Source: Deltaproteobacteria bacterium (GTDB taxonomy: Bacteria > Myxococcota_A > Polyangia > Haliangiales > Haliangiaceae). Taken from it: a stretch of DNA of 64,000 nt. Where the stretch lies: assembly GCA_020630875.1 (NCBI GenBank), contig JAHDIH010000003.1, positions 210,071-274,070 on the forward strand, given 5' to 3'. Position numbers and translations under genes: made by a program. Within the stretch, counting starts at the first letter, position 1. Each line of letters begins with the position of its first letter. Shown one piece after another: positions 33,612 to 43,354 of this stretch. The notes beneath the pieces are model-generated. The model saw only the letters and a list, made by a program, of their open reading frames with translations, searched no databases and was not told the DNA's origin.

Positions 33612-34751
33612 ATGCGTTTTGGGGAACATTTGGTGGCCGTTGGCGTTGTCACGGAAGAGCATCTCCGTGAGGCGGTAGCCAGACAAGCCATCTTTGGCGG
33701 ACGAATTGGTACCAACCTGGTGCAACTTGGGCATACAACGTTAGATGAGGTAGGTCTTCAGCTATCGCAGTTTTACCAACTTCCACTGGCTTCCAAAGCA
33801 CATTTCGAAAACGCTGACTCGGACGTCCAAAAACGATTGCCTCGTGAAGTAGCTATGAAGTTCAGTGCGGTCCCAATCTGGTACACGGAAACCGGAGTGG
33901 TCGTGGTTGGGGTGATGGAACCGCTTACGGATCCGGCACAGCTGCAAAGCGCTATCGGTTTTCCCATCATGCAAGCCATCGCCGGCGAGCTTCGCATCGC
34001 TTACCAACTAGAAGTGGTCTACGGAATCATGCGTGCCCAAAACCTTTTGCGGAGTGACAGGGTCACAGACAACAAAAATGCTCACATCTCAGGTGCAGAA
34101 AATCGAAGGTTCGTCAAAACCCTATCGGATGTTGATGCGGTCGAAGACACCAGAACTACCAACATGGAGCGACCGATTCCCGACCTGGGAGATGGAGCGA
34201 TAGGAAAAATTGCCTTAAAGAGAGTTTCCAGACCCAAAGGAATCGTAGAAACCAACAAGCCCCTAGAAGGAATCAGGGACGTAGTCAGTGCGATTAGAAA
34301 AGCGAACGAAAGAAACGAAATAGCAGGCCTCGTAATGTCCGGACTTGAGTTGTTTCAAGAGCAACAACTCAACGCCGCGGTAATGTGGGTGATCCGAGGG
34401 AAAGTTGCGATCTGCTGGAAAAGTTTTACCAAACATGGTGGCGACGATATGACAGACGTCGCGTTACCGATTAACGAAAAATCACTCCTGCAAACGCCAA
34501 TCGAGACTCAAAAACCATTTATCGGTCCCGCAATGCCACTGACTGAGCTCGACAAACGACTCTTTGCAAGATTGGCTGACGAACCCAAGCACGTGCTTGT
34601 TTCACCAGTGGTCGTCATGGATCAGACGATCTGCGTGCTCTACGGGCACTCTTCAGACCCATTTTGGCCAGAAGCACACGAAGAAATGGCAGAGCTCACC
34701 AAGGCCGCTCGGCTAGCGTTCCAGCGGCTCATTCGTGCCAGCGAACGGTAG
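33612..34751 (+). CDS. Stand-alone MshEN / GspE N-terminal-domain protein
   Basis: 379 residues. Residues 1-about 150 match the GspE-II/MshEN module of type II secretion and type IV pilus ATPases: MRFGEHLVAVGVVTEEHLRE, GGRIGTNLVQLGH, then LPREVAMKFSAVPIW and VVGVMEPLTDP. There is no Walker A or ATPase domain. The rest is a variable linker and a C-terminal domain (about 240-379) that reads like GAF/roadblock-type regulatory folds (GLELFQEQQLNAAVMWVIRG; PKHVLVSPVVVMDQTICVLY). MshEN modules can bind c-di-GMP; whether this one does is unknown. Paralogous proteins of this design are frequent in Myxococcota. Confidence 0.8.
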   Translation: MRFGEHLVAVGVVTEEHLREAVARQAIFGGRIGTNLVQLGHTTLDEVGLQLSQFYQLPLASKAHFENADSDVQKRLPREVAMKFSAVPIWYTETGVVVVGVMEPLTDPAQLQSAIGFPIMQAIAGELRIAYQLEVVYGIMRAQNLLRSDRVTDNKNAHISGAENRRFVKTLSDVDAVEDTRTTNMERPIPDLGDGAIGKIALKRVSRPKGIVETNKPLEGIRDVVSAIRKANERNEIAGLVMSGLELFQEQQLNAAVMWVIRGKVAICWKSFTKHGGDDMTDVALPINEKSLLQTPIETQKPFIGPAMPLTELDKRLFARLADEPKHVLVSPVVVMDQTICVLYGHSSDPFWPEAHEEMAELTKAARLAFQRLIRASER

Positions 34752-34862
34752 TAGGACCGGCTAAGATCGTGCCTGTCCTTCGAACAGACTTCAGGTTGAA
34801 CCGCGCATGCGCTTTTTGTTATCGCACTTGCCTTCCGGACTGCCATCTGGCACGTTCTTCAC

Positions 34863-35033
34863 GTGAGCGCAGAAGGAAAAGATCCCACTAAACGCCATCG
34901 TCACGACATCGGCGATGTGGTTCATGGCCCCGAGAGTACGGTAGCGGTAACCACTGCGCTTCAAGTCCTTCTTGCACTAACGATCATTGGTACAATAGCT
35001 CTCGTTTGTTACACGCTATTTCAGTCGGCCTAG
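34863..35033 (+). CDS. Predicted small membrane protein ahead of dnaG
   Basis: 56 residues from a GTG to the TAG 1 bp before dnaG. A basic, His-rich stretch (KDPTKRHRHD) is followed by one clear transmembrane helix (TALQVLLALTIIGTIALVCY). No family recognised. No SD is visible at the GTG. The same frame continues upstream through a second hydrophobic stretch (ALFVIALAFRTAIWHVL) but has no start codon there; an ATG with a nearby AGG sits at 34807 in another frame, and adding one T to the T5 run at 34813-34817 would join it to this frame as a 75-residue two-helix protein. So the 5' part may carry an indel. The 111 bp between 34752 and 34862 hold nothing else that I can support. Confidence 0.4.
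   Translation: MSAEGKDPTKRHRHDIGDVVHGPESTVAVTTALQVLLALTIIGTIALVCYTLFQSA
34988..34996 (+). promoter_or_regulatory. Extended -10 element upstream of dnaG
   Basis: TGGTACAAT (TG-n-TACAAT) lies 39 bp before the dnaG GTG, inside the small membrane-protein frame. It could give dnaG-rpoD a transcript of its own. A partnering -35 is not convincing. Confidence 0.35.
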
Positions 35034-35034
35034 C

Positions 35035-36780
35035 GTGGGGCTGATACCAGAAGAAACGATTCGAGAAATTCGAGATCAAGCGGACATCGGTGCGATTGTT
35101 AGCAAATACGTTTCACTAAAACCTGCAGGACGAAACTTGAAGGGACTGTGTCCTTTCCATCAAGAAAAAACGCCATCGTTCTCCGTCAACCCACTACGCG
35201 GCTTCTTCTATTGTTTTGGCTGTCAGTCCAAGGGTGATGTATTTAATTTTTTGATGCTCATCGAAGGTAAATCTTTCTATGAAGCCGTTCGCGGTCTTGC
35301 CGAACAATACTCTATCGCACTACCGGAAACTTCGTCTCATGAATTGTCCAAGCAACGATCGCGACGAGAAGCACTTCTTGCGGCTAATGCTGCAGCTCAA
35401 AACTACTTTAGAAAAGGAATGAGTGAAGATCCCAACCCGGCCATGAGTTATCTCTTGGAACGCGGAATCACCCAAGAAAGCATGACACGTTTCGGCCTTG
35501 GGTATGCGCCGGATGGTTGGAGAGGACTAAGTGACTTTTTAGGAAAAACGGGAGTGCCTCAAAAAGATGCCATCGATGTCGGGCTACTCGTACAAAAAGA
35601 GGGAAGCAACAGCGTTTACGACCGATACAGAGCTCGCGTAGTTTGCCCCATATCGACTCCAGCGGGCGATGTGGTGGGGTTTTCCGCACGAGCCCTATCC
35701 GATGACGTAAAAGGTGCTAAATATATCAACTCCCCCGAGAGTGAAGTCTATAAGAAATCTGATCTTCTCTACGGGCTTCCGCAAGCTGTAGATTCTATCC
35801 GACGAGATAAGTCACTCGTGCTTGTGGAGGGAAACTTTGATGTTGTTGTGCTTCACCAGTACGGAATTCGCAATGTGGTTGCGCCGCTTGGAACCGCATT
35901 AACCGAAAAGCAAATCAAAAAAATAAAGAGACTGTGTGAACGAGTGATACTTTGTTACGACGGCGATGGAGCGGGAATTAAAGCGACTCACAAAGCGATA
36001 GCGATGTGCCTAGACGCAGACCTTCATTGCCTTGTCGCCAAACTGCCAGAAGGAAAAGATCCCGATAGTGCTGTAAGAGAGTCACCGGAAAGCTTCAAAA
36101 AGCTTATCGCCAACGCACCGACAGCAATAGATTATCTGATTCACGAAGTCTGGATGAGGCGTGTATCTACAGGCTCCGATAAGGCAAAGCAACTCGAACA
36201 AGCCGCTGCGTATTTGGTAAAACTTCCCAATACGACTCGAAGAGCCGTGGCACTAGAGTCACTAGCGAGAGCTTTCGATGTGTCGGTGAATACTGTTCGA
36301 GCAGCAGCTAGGGGCCAGAATCGACAGCAATCTCAGCAGGTTAATCGAAATCCCAGAAATACTGCCCCGCCTTCGCCACCTCGCTACGAACTCGAACTCG
36401 TAGCGTTGATGCACGACCATCCAAAACTTTGCGAAACCGCCAAAGCTGAGAACCTCGGTCAGTGGATTACGGATGAACGGCTAAAACCACTCTACGAAGC
36501 GATTATCCTTGGAAATCCAGTTGTTTCGGCGGTGACCAATGAGCTACCATCCGCGTCTATTAATAAGATCATTTCCGGAACGTTTCTCGATGTAGAGAAA
36601 CCGGAAGAAAGTCTTAAAAAAATCGTTAATGCTATCCGTAACAATACTATACGTACAAAACTCAAAACTCTTCAACTCGAAGCTAATGATGCTCGAAGGG
36701 TTGGCGACTCAGAACGCGAGCGTGCATTGTTCAGAGAAATCATTAATTTGCGGAAACAAGTAGGACAACATGGCAACTAA
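35035..36780 (+). CDS. dnaG: DNA primase DnaG
   Basis: 581 residues from a GTG. N-terminal zinc-binding domain with [16 protein letters not shown] and [10 protein letters not shown] (Cys-x2-His and Cys-x2-Cys pattern); RNA-polymerase core with [24 protein letters not shown] segment (here [20 protein letters not shown]); and a TOPRIM domain with [15 protein letters not shown] and [10 protein letters not shown], whose acidic residues bind catalytic metal. The C-terminal helicase-binding domain (about 450-581) is less conserved, as usual. Lays RNA primers for replication. Overlaps rpoD by 11 bp, the conserved dnaG-rpoD macromolecular-synthesis arrangement; rpsU is not present upstream. Confidence 0.95.
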   Translation: MGLIPEETIREIRDQADIGAIVSKYVSLKPAGRNLKGLCPFHQEKTPSFSVNPLRGFFYCFGCQSKGDVFNFLMLIEGKSFYEAVRGLAEQYSIALPETSSHELSKQRSRREALLAANAAAQNYFRKGMSEDPNPAMSYLLERGITQESMTRFGLGYAPDGWRGLSDFLGKTGVPQKDAIDVGLLVQKEGSNSVYDRYRARVVCPISTPAGDVVGFSARALSDDVKGAKYINSPESEVYKKSDLLYGLPQAVDSIRRDKSLVLVEGNFDVVVLHQYGIRNVVAPLGTALTEKQIKKIKRLCERVILCYDGDGAGIKATHKAIAMCLDADLHCLVAKLPEGKDPDSAVRESPESFKKLIANAPTAIDYLIHEVWMRRVSTGSDKAKQLEQAAAYLVKLPNTTRRAVALESLARAFDVSVNTVRAAARGQNRQQSQQVNRNPRNTAPPSPPRYELELVALMHDHPKLCETAKAENLGQWITDERLKPLYEAIILGNPVVSAVTNELPSASINKIISGTFLDVEKPEESLKKIVNAIRNNTIRTKLKTLQLEANDARRVGDSERERALFREIINLRKQVGQHGN

Positions 36781-38956
36781 AAAAACAGCTAAGAAAACGA
36801 CAAAGAAAACCTCCGCGACTAAAAAGTCTGCCGCAAAAACAACAGCTAAGAAAAAACCTGCTGCAAAAAAGACTGCCGCCAAGAAAACAACAAAAAAAGC
36901 TGCGACTAAAAAGGCCGCGCCAAAGAAAGCTGCGACTAAAAAGGCAACCACCAAAAAAGCCGCCGCGACCAAGGCAACGACTAAAAAAGCTACAGCCAAA
37001 AAGGCCAGCGCCAAGCCAGCCAAAAAGGCCACCGCTAAGGCAGCAAAAAAGACAGTGCCTAAGAAGGCCGATAAACCTACCAAGGCGGTCGCCACGAAAA
37101 CCAAAACAAAGAAACGAGCAAAGCCACTAAAGACCGAAGCTGAACTCAAAAAGATGACGGAAGAAGTACGTCAAGAATGGGTCGCGAAGCAAGCTCTGGT
37201 TGACCTGGGACGAGAGCGAGGCTACGTCACCTACATCGAAATCGAACAGTTTCTTCCGGAGTCCGTCACCCCCGACCAAGTTGAAGGATGGCTCGATGAT
37301 TTAATCGCACAAGGACTGAACATCGTCGCCGAGGCGCCACTCGTCGAAACTGCTCCAGATGCTGAAGAAATAAAAAAACAGCTTGAAGAAGCTGAGCCTG
37401 AAGAAACCAAGAAAACCAAGTCTAAGTCTAAACGCAAAAAAGGAAAAGACGACGACGACGTAGCGAACTCACGAACCAGCGACCCCGTACGGATGTACCT
37501 TCGTAAAATGGGCTCGGTATCACTTCTCACAAGAGAAGGAGAAGTCGAGATTGCCAAGCGAATTGAAGAAGGCGAGCGATTGATGCTTCAGGCGGTGTTA
37601 AACTCAAGTGTCGCTGTGGATACGCTAGTAGAAATGGGCGAACTGCTTGACGCCGGCAAATACAGAGTCAAAGATTTGGTAAAGGACATCGATGATGACG
37701 AGCAAGAGTTCGACGAAAAATGGCATGCCGAACGTGTTGTAAAAATCATTGATAAAGTAAAGAAATTTCAAAAGGACACGCACAAAGCGCTTGACCAAGT
37801 TCTTGATAAGTCGACAAGTGAAGTAAAGCGCAAGAAACTTCGAGAGTCGATCAAAGGCTATCGGCAACAAATGCACGATACGCTTTCAGAGCTTCGGCTT
37901 TCCAAGCCTACGGTCGACAGGATTGTGGCCTCCCTAAAAGGCCTCAAGGCCCGTCTGGATAAAGCAGAGTCTGCGACCGTTACCATCGAGCGTCGATTGG
38001 GCATGAACGGTGCACAATTGAAGAAGGCATTGAAAGAAGCGCAATCTTCACCTGCCAAACAAGACCACCTAGTAAAGCTGACCGGGCTGCGGTTCGACGG
38101 ATTGGAAGAGATGGCGAAAGCTCTCAAAGGAGCTGCGCGTAAAGTAGTTGAGCTCGAAGAAGAGTCGAAGATGAGTACTTCGGAGCTAAAAGAAACGTAT
38201 CTTGCCATGTCACGAGGCGAAGATATGGCAGAACGGGCCAAGTCGGAGTTGGTAGAAGCCAATCTTCGTCTGGTTGTTTCTATCGCAAAAAAATATACCA
38301 ACCGAGGACTTCAATTCTTGGATCTCATTCAAGAAGGTAATATCGGTCTGATGAAGGCGGTCGATAAATTCGAATATCGTCGTGGCTACAAATTTTCAAC
38401 CTACGCAACGTGGTGGATTCGGCAGGCGATCACACGAGCTATTGCAGACCAAGCTAGAACGATCCGTATTCCTGTTCACATGATTGAGACCATCAATAAA
38501 TTGGTGCGGACCTCTCGTTACCTTGTCCAGGAACTCGGCCGTGAACCTCTGCCTGAAGAGATCGCGGAAAGAATGGAGCTGCCACTGGATAAAGTTCGTA
38601 AAGTGCTCAAAATTGCCAAAGAGCCGATCTCCCTCGAAACGCCCATTGGTGAGGAAGAAGACTCCCATCTTGGTGATTTTATCGAAGACAAGAGTATTAC
38701 CTCTCCTTCAGAGAACGTGATCTCGGTTAACCTGGCAGAGCAAACCCGTAAAGTCCTGGCTACACTGACTCCTCGGGAGGAAAAAGTACTTCGTATGCGC
38801 TTTGGAATCGGCGAAAAGTCGGACCATACGCTAGAAGAAGTAGGACAAGACTTCGAAGTAACCAGGGAACGTATCAGGCAGATTGAGGCGAAGGCACTTC
38901 GAAAACTAAGGCATCCTTCAAGATCAAAACGCCTGAAGTCATTTGTTGAAACCTAA
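36770..38956 (+). CDS. rpoD: Principal sigma factor RpoD with histone-H1-like Lys/Ala/Thr-rich N-terminal tail
   Basis: 728 residues. Residues 2-about 120 are almost only Lys, Ala and Thr ([18 protein letters not shown] and similar), followed by region 1.1 (about 122-200, with [15 protein letters not shown]), region 1.2 ([20 protein letters not shown], about 240), a non-conserved region, region 2 ([60 protein letters not shown], about 490-565), region 3, and region 4.2 with the -35-reading helix ([20 protein letters not shown]) at the C-terminus. It is the housekeeping sigma factor; the H1-like tail is not part of normal RpoD. The start ATG is inside dnaG (11 bp overlap), and the alternative of a later start would need one after about residue 125, where MTEEVRQEW offers a Met at 129. 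Confidence 0.93.
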   Translation: MATKKTAKKTTKKTSATKKSAAKTTAKKKPAAKKTAAKKTTKKAATKKAAPKKAATKKATTKKAAATKATTKKATAKKASAKPAKKATAKAAKKTVPKKADKPTKAVATKTKTKKRAKPLKTEAELKKMTEEVRQEWVAKQALVDLGRERGYVTYIEIEQFLPESVTPDQVEGWLDDLIAQGLNIVAEAPLVETAPDAEEIKKQLEEAEPEETKKTKSKSKRKKGKDDDDVANSRTSDPVRMYLRKMGSVSLLTREGEVEIAKRIEEGERLMLQAVLNSSVAVDTLVEMGELLDAGKYRVKDLVKDIDDDEQEFDEKWHAERVVKIIDKVKKFQKDTHKALDQVLDKSTSEVKRKKLRESIKGYRQQMHDTLSELRLSKPTVDRIVASLKGLKARLDKAESATVTIERRLGMNGAQLKKALKEAQSSPAKQDHLVKLTGLRFDGLEEMAKALKGAARKVVELEEESKMSTSELKETYLAMSRGEDMAERAKSELVEANLRLVVSIAKKYTNRGLQFLDLIQEGNIGLMKAVDKFEYRRGYKFSTYATWWIRQAITRAIADQARTIRIPVHMIETINKLVRTSRYLVQELGREPLPEEIAERMELPLDKVRKVLKIAKEPISLETPIGEEEDSHLGDFIEDKSITSPSENVISVNLAEQTRKVLATLTPREEKVLRMRFGIGEKSDHTLEEVGQDFEVTRERIRQIEAKALRKLRHPSRSKRLKSFVET

Positions 38957-39000
38957 GAGGTTGCCAATACGCTCAAAAGTCGATAGTTTCGGCTAAGTTG

Positions 39001-39077
39001 GGGCCTATAGCTCAGTTGGTTAGAGCAGCCGGCTCATAACCGGCCTGTCCCAGGTTCAAGTCCTGGTGGGCCCACCA
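39001..39077 (+). tRNA. tRNA with CAU anticodon, probably tRNA-Ile2 (lysidine type)
   Basis: 77 nt with encoded CCA. Acceptor stem GGGCCTA pairs with TGGGCCC (one T-G wobble at pair 6), discriminator A at 39074, D-loop AGCTCAGTTGGTTAGAGC, anticodon loop CTCATAA (anticodon CAT), T-arm GGTTCAAGTCC. C4-G69 and C5-G68 are the pairs used by TilS to choose tRNA-Ile(CAU) over elongator tRNA-Met, so I favour Ile2. It lies 44 bp after rpoD and 37 bp before the zinc-ribbon gene. Confidence 0.95.
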
Positions 39078-39114
39078 TTAACTCCCAACAGAACAACAGG
39101 ATAAAGACACCACC

Positions 39115-39843
39115 ATGCAACAGCAGATTCGACTTCTAGTAGAACTTTCAAAGCTTGACTCTGAAGTGCATGAGGTGACCTCCGAAGCAGAGCGCTTACC
39201 AGCCAAGTTGGCACCGCTACTGAAGGATATTGACAAACTTGAAGCACTCTTGACAATGCAGCGAAACCAAATCGCTGAGAATGAATTGTGGGTCAAGAGT
39301 CAAGAAGCTTCAATCAAAGAAGAGCAATCGAGCTTAGCTGGTGCCAAAACAAAGTTGCAGGCCAGCCGCAATGGAAAAGATTACAACGCCGCTTCGCGTG
39401 AAATCGAAAATAAACGACGTAGCGTGGGGGAAAGAGAAGCAGAACTTCTAAAAGTTTTTGACACGCTCGAAAAAAGGCGCGCTGACTTGGCCACTCATGA
39501 CGCAGAAATTGCGGAACTAAAAGAGCAGGCACAAAAAGACCTAGCTGAAATACAAGTAAAAGTTGAAGAGCTACAGAAACAAGCCAATGAGAAAAGTGCT
39601 GGCAGAGAAGAGCTGGTTGCGAAGATCGATAAGAGCGTACTCAATCGCTACGACCGCGTCAGAAAAAAACATGGCAATAAAGCCGTCGTTGAAGCGCTTG
39701 ATGGGGCATGTATGGGGTGCCACGTCGCACTGCTTCCACAGCTTTATAACGAACTAGCAAGAGCCGAATCTATCGAGTGCTGTCCACGCTGCAAACGGAT
39801 TGTCTTCCGCCCGGAAGCGATGGCGCTTGCCAATGACGAATAG
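39115..39843 (+). CDS. Coiled-coil protein with C4-type zinc ribbon (DUF164/CdsZ family)
   Basis: 242 residues. About 170 residues of long antiparallel coiled coil (heptads in LPAKLAPLLKDIDKLEALLT, then an internal NGKDYNAASREIENKRR turn segment), then a C4 zinc ribbon with CMGCHVALLP and CCPRCKRIVF (two C-x2-C knuckles about 22 residues apart). The family is widespread and often sits near rpoD, rnpB or RNase H genes; a role in flagellar or nucleic-acid-linked processes has been suggested in some species, without a firm function. Cytosolic. Confidence 0.88.
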   Translation: MQQQIRLLVELSKLDSEVHEVTSEAERLPAKLAPLLKDIDKLEALLTMQRNQIAENELWVKSQEASIKEEQSSLAGAKTKLQASRNGKDYNAASREIENKRRSVGEREAELLKVFDTLEKRRADLATHDAEIAELKEQAQKDLAEIQVKVEELQKQANEKSAGREELVAKIDKSVLNRYDRVRKKHGNKAVVEALDGACMGCHVALLPQLYNELARAESIECCPRCKRIVFRPEAMALANDE

Positions 39844-39850
39844 GCAAACT

Positions 39851-40105
39851 TTAGTCATTCAAGACATTGGTAAGCGTTTCTTCGTATTTCAACTCCAACA
39901 ACTCCACAAAATACGATTGGATTGCCTGCAGTTCATTTTCGACTCCGGGATGCAACTGCCATGCTTGCTTGAGATTCACACTAACCGTTCGATTTCCAGA
40001 ATTCCAAATGTGGAACTCAGTACCGACATCTTCTAAATAGCAATCCTCGCAACGCCGGCTATTAGGCAAAATATACTCTCCATGGTCATCCAGAGTTAAA
40101 GACAT
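39851..40105 (-). CDS. Small hypothetical protein
   Basis: 84 residues from the ATG at 40105, which has AAAGGAT just before it (the open frame continues to 40165 inside the hydrolase gene). No signal peptide or membrane segment; a Cys pair (RRCEDCYLED) and a C-terminal amphipathic helix (FVELLELKYEETLTNVL). I do not recognise the family. It lies 10 bp downstream of the hydrolase gene and ends 7 bp from the zinc-ribbon gene (convergent). Confidence 0.6.
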   Translation of the reverse strand: MSLTLDDHGEYILPNSRRCEDCYLEDVGTEFHIWNSGNRTVSVNLKQAWQLHPGVENELQAIQSYFVELLELKYEETLTNVLND

Positions 40106-40115
40106 ATCCTTTCCC

Positions 40116-40865
40116 CTAAACAAACGACCGGGAGATTTGCTCGAGTAGCCACTCAGGTTCGTCAATTGGCAGAGCGTGGCCAGCAGTGGGATGAGACACT
40201 AAGGTCAAACCAAGTCCTTTAGCAATCTTATGAGAACACTCAGGCGACACAAGGCGGTCCCCCTCGCCCACAAGCAGCGTTACTTTATCTCTTGGAAAGG
40301 ATTTGGTATTCAATGTAAAGCGAGCGGCGGCGAGTAACTGCTTTGCTTTGTTCTTAGTGGTCATCGGAGCGTCTTTTTGAATCTCAATCCAGTGATCCAC
40401 AACCTCATCTCTGTTTTCAGAATTATTACAGACGATATCAAGCATGCTCTTTTCGCTGTATTCTACCGTCCGACTAAGTCCAACTTTGGCTAGCAACGGT
40501 AAATTTCGAAGCATGAAACGTTTGTAAAAACGCGAGTAGTTTCCGAGGCTAGAGTTTATAATGTAGGAATGATCAAAGTCATCGGGGTAAGAGGATAGCC
40601 AGTCAAAAGCCACCATGCCTCCTAGAGATATTGGCAAGAAGATATTAACGTCCGCACGTTCACGCAAAAAGTCAGCGCGCAAATCCTCTACGTAATCAGA
40701 TATCTTTGTAGGGCAATCCGCCGAAAGCTTTGTTCCTGTCCCTAGAAGGTCGAAACCGTAAGTCTCGACCTTCGGAAATCGCTCACTGAACTTACCTCTG
40801 AAAAAGTCGTAGTGGCGTGATTCTCTAACCAATCCTCTCAGGAAAAATATCTTTTTCTTTGTCAT
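40116..40865 (-). CDS. Alpha/beta-hydrolase fold protein
   Basis: About 249 residues (a GTG at 40886 would add seven). Opens with a strand and oxyanion-type turn (KIFFLRGLVRESRHY); the nucleophile elbow is LPISLGGMVAF, with Pro in place of the first Gly of GxSxG; the acid is in LLVGEGDRLVSP; the His is in TAGHALPIDEPEWLL. So Ser, Asp and His are all available. No signal peptide. Substrate unknown (esterase, lipase-like or thioesterase-like are all open). Followed by the small gene at 39851. Confidence 0.75.
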   Translation of the reverse strand: MTKKKIFFLRGLVRESRHYDFFRGKFSERFPKVETYGFDLLGTGTKLSADCPTKISDYVEDLRADFLRERADVNIFLPISLGGMVAFDWLSSYPDDFDHSYIINSSLGNYSRFYKRFMLRNLPLLAKVGLSRTVEYSEKSMLDIVCNNSENRDEVVDHWIEIQKDAPMTTKNKAKQLLAAARFTLNTKSFPRDKVTLLVGEGDRLVSPECSHKIAKGLGLTLVSHPTAGHALPIDEPEWLLEQISRSFV

Positions 40866-40959
40866 CTCCGGTTGCGAAGATAGCACTAATTGTAGCTTAA
40901 GAAGATCTTTTTATCTCAAGTCAGGCATTGGTCGGTACTTACGCCCAAGACAGGACCGC

Positions 40960-42780
40960 TCAAGCCCCGGCCGCAGATTTCTCTGCTCGTTTTCGGTCGT
41001 TGTGATCCAATATTTTCTTACGCAAGCGTATGTTTTTGGGCGTCACTTCTACCAATTCATCTTGATTGATAAACTCTAATGCTTTTTCAAGCGTCATATC
41101 GATTGGTGGTGTCAGGACCTGTTTTTCGTCTGCCGCAGTAGTTCTAAAGTTGGTTAGTTTTTTAGATTTTGTAGGATTAACTACCAAGTCATTATTGCGC
41201 GCGTGAATTCCGACGATCATTCCTCCGTATACGGGAACCTGAGTACCAACGAATAACTTGCCGCGCTCTTGCAGAGTAAATAGTGCGTAGGTGTTAGCTT
41301 CGCCCAAGTCTTGAGCAATCAAAACGCCATTGCTACGACTTCGGATTGGTCCTACATGCTTATCGTAGCCATCAGATTGCGTGTAAATGATTCCGGTACC
41401 TCTGGTTTCTGAAAGAAATTGCCCTCTATAACCGATAAGCCCCCGAGCTGGCATGCGGAACGTCAGCTGCGTTCTGCCTCCCGGCATGTTGTCCATCGTT
41501 TGCATACTCGCCTTCCGTCGAGCGAGTTCTTCGATTACGGTGCCACTATAGCTTTCTTCGACTTGAACGAGCACCGTTTCGAATGGCTCAAGCAGATTGC
41601 CGGCATCATCTTTCTTTAGGATCACCTCGGGTTGAGATACACAAAGTTCAAATCCTTCTCGACGCATCGTTTCAATCAGGATGGAAAGGTGCAATTCACC
41701 ACGTCCTTTGACGCTGAATACCCCGGCATCTGGACCTTCTTCCACTTTAAGAGCGATATTCGATCGTAGCTCCCTATCAAGCCGCTGTTTGATGTTTCGA
41801 GAGGTAACAAAGTCCCCCTCTTTTCCCGCAAATGGGCCATCGTTGGGCCTAAAGGTCATTGCTAATGTCGGTTCGTCTACCGCAAGTGTCGGTAAAAATA
41901 CTGGGTTAGCGGGAACCGTGATGGTATCTCCCACTTTGAGTTCTTTCATTCCCGCAATTCCAACGATGTCGCCAACGCTTGCGCTAGGGATTTCGTTTCG
42001 GACGACTCCGCGAAACGCGAAGAGTTTTTGAGTCCTGAAGGTTTCGTGCTTGCCTCCCTCTTGCCCGCGCAACACCCGATCACCAACTTTGCAAATGCCA
42101 GAAGTAACCCGACCGACTGCAACGTACCCTAGAAAGTCATCGTATTGAAGTGTAGCCACTTGCATGCAAAAATCTGTGCTTTCAGGAGTAGGACGAGTGG
42201 GAATGTTTTCCACCAAAGAAGCCAGCAATGGATCGAGATTATCCGACTCTTGCCCCAACTCTTCCATCGCATAGCGATCACGACCTGATGCATAGATTAC
42301 GGGAAAGTCTAGTTGTTCGTCAGTTGCTTCAAGTTCTCCAAATAAATCAAAAACTTTGTCTACCGTTCCCACAGGATCGCAACCGTCTCGATCGATCTTA
42401 TTAACAACCACAATTGGTTTGAGGCCCAGTTCAAATGCTTTCTTGGTAACAAAGCGAGTTTGGGGCATTGGCCCCTCAAAAGCGTCGACAACCAAAAGTA
42501 CGGCATCAACCATACCTAAGATACGCTCCACCTCACCACCAAAGTCAGCATGGCCAGGTGTGTCTACAAGATTGATTCGCGTTCCTTTCCAAGTGATGGA
42601 AGTACACTTTGACGTGATAGTGATGCCACGCTCCTTCTCGAGGTCCCCAGAGTCCATTGCACGATCAAGACTTTTTCTCTTGTCTGCGTCGTCACTTAAG
42701 GCGAGCAGTCCGTCAACGAGAGTGGTCTTTCCATGGTCAACGTGAGCCACTACCGCGATATTTCTAGCTAATTCTGACAT
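40960..42780 (-). CDS. typA: Translational GTPase TypA/BipA
   Basis: 606 residues from the ATG at 42780 (a 12-residue extension is open but not used by the family). G1 [16 protein letters not shown]3 [15 protein letters not shown]4 VNKIDRDGC, then EF-G-like domains and the TypA C-terminal domain ([20 protein letters not shown], then [18 protein letters not shown] segment). Ribosome-binding GTPase involved in ribosome assembly and stress or low-temperature growth. Single gene with a 100-bp upstream gap and a 94-bp gap to the hydrolase. Confidence 0.95.
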   Translation of the reverse strand: MSELARNIAVVAHVDHGKTTLVDGLLALSDDADKRKSLDRAMDSGDLEKERGITITSKCTSITWKGTRINLVDTPGHADFGGEVERILGMVDAVLLVVDAFEGPMPQTRFVTKKAFELGLKPIVVVNKIDRDGCDPVGTVDKVFDLFGELEATDEQLDFPVIYASGRDRYAMEELGQESDNLDPLLASLVENIPTRPTPESTDFCMQVATLQYDDFLGYVAVGRVTSGICKVGDRVLRGQEGGKHETFRTQKLFAFRGVVRNEIPSASVGDIVGIAGMKELKVGDTITVPANPVFLPTLAVDEPTLAMTFRPNDGPFAGKEGDFVTSRNIKQRLDRELRSNIALKVEEGPDAGVFSVKGRGELHLSILIETMRREGFELCVSQPEVILKKDDAGNLLEPFETVLVQVEESYSGTVIEELARRKASMQTMDNMPGGRTQLTFRMPARGLIGYRGQFLSETRGTGIIYTQSDGYDKHVGPIRSRSNGVLIAQDLGEANTYALFTLQERGKLFVGTQVPVYGGMIVGIHARNNDLVVNPTKSKKLTNFRTTAADEKQVLTPPIDMTLEKALEFINQDELVEVTPKNIRLRKKILDHNDRKRAEKSAAGA

Positions 42781-42924
42781 CGAACGGGGAATAACAATGC
42801 GATCGCATTGCCGCAAGCTAATTGTTGGAAATCGTCAGCTTCGGCTGCTTAACGTCAGAAACTGACAGAATTCCCACCAGTCCCGTGGTAACACTGCGCT
42901 AAGTAGCTGAAATCACGAGATGGC

Positions 42925-43353
42925 ATGGCATCTGCATTAACCGTCTCCATGCACTCGCAGACTCAAACTCCATCCTACGCCATGCCAAAAGCAGCATTGA
43001 GCGGGATCGCGGCAACGATTATCGACCTATTAGCGCTCGTAGTGCTCGTGGAGAGATTCAGCTTACCGGTTTCACCCGCGGTAGGTATCGCAGCTCTTGC
43101 TGGTGCCTCTTTAAACTTTATGCTCAACAAACACTGGGCGTTTCAAGAAGACAGCACCACGTCAACAACTCAAGTTGTTCAATTCATTGCGGTGGCATTG
43201 GTAACCGCCCTTCTTCTTTCTTTGGGGGTAACGCTATTTCCCACGAGCTGCCCGTACGTGGTGGCAAAGCTAACCTGCTCTATCGCCGTATTTCTACTTT
43301 GGACTTATCCAGTACAAGCAAAATTCGTATTCAACAACAGAAAGGACCTTTAA
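42925..43353 (+). CDS. GtrA-family membrane protein
   Basis: 142 residues with four hydrophobic segments. GtrA features: ALSGIAATIIDLLALVVLVE (first helix), then SPAVGIAALAGASLNFMLNK with the conserved N and the following HWAF, and a C-terminal LLWTYPVQAKFVF. GtrA-like proteins are thought to move polyprenyl-phosphate sugars across the inner membrane. The GT2 enzyme encoded 1 bp downstream is the expected partner. Confidence 0.85.
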   Translation: MASALTVSMHSQTQTPSYAMPKAALSGIAATIIDLLALVVLVERFSLPVSPAVGIAALAGASLNFMLNKHWAFQEDSTTSTTQVVQFIAVALVTALLLSLGVTLFPTSCPYVVAKLTCSIAVFLLWTYPVQAKFVFNNRKDL

Positions 43354-43354
43354 C

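Noticed and set aside
34769..34891. Plus-strand frame with Cys-rich ACAFCYRTCLPDC and a basic tail
   Set aside because: Only 40 codons from a GTG without an SD, overlapping a better hydrophobic frame; the Cys spacing matches no zinc motif known to me.
36709..37149. Minus-strand open frame of 146 residues rich in Ala, Val, Phe and Leu, looking like a membrane protein
   Set aside because: It is the antisense of the Lys/Ala/Thr repeat tail of rpoD; AAA and GCN codons read backwards give Phe, Leu, Ala and Val. No independent support.
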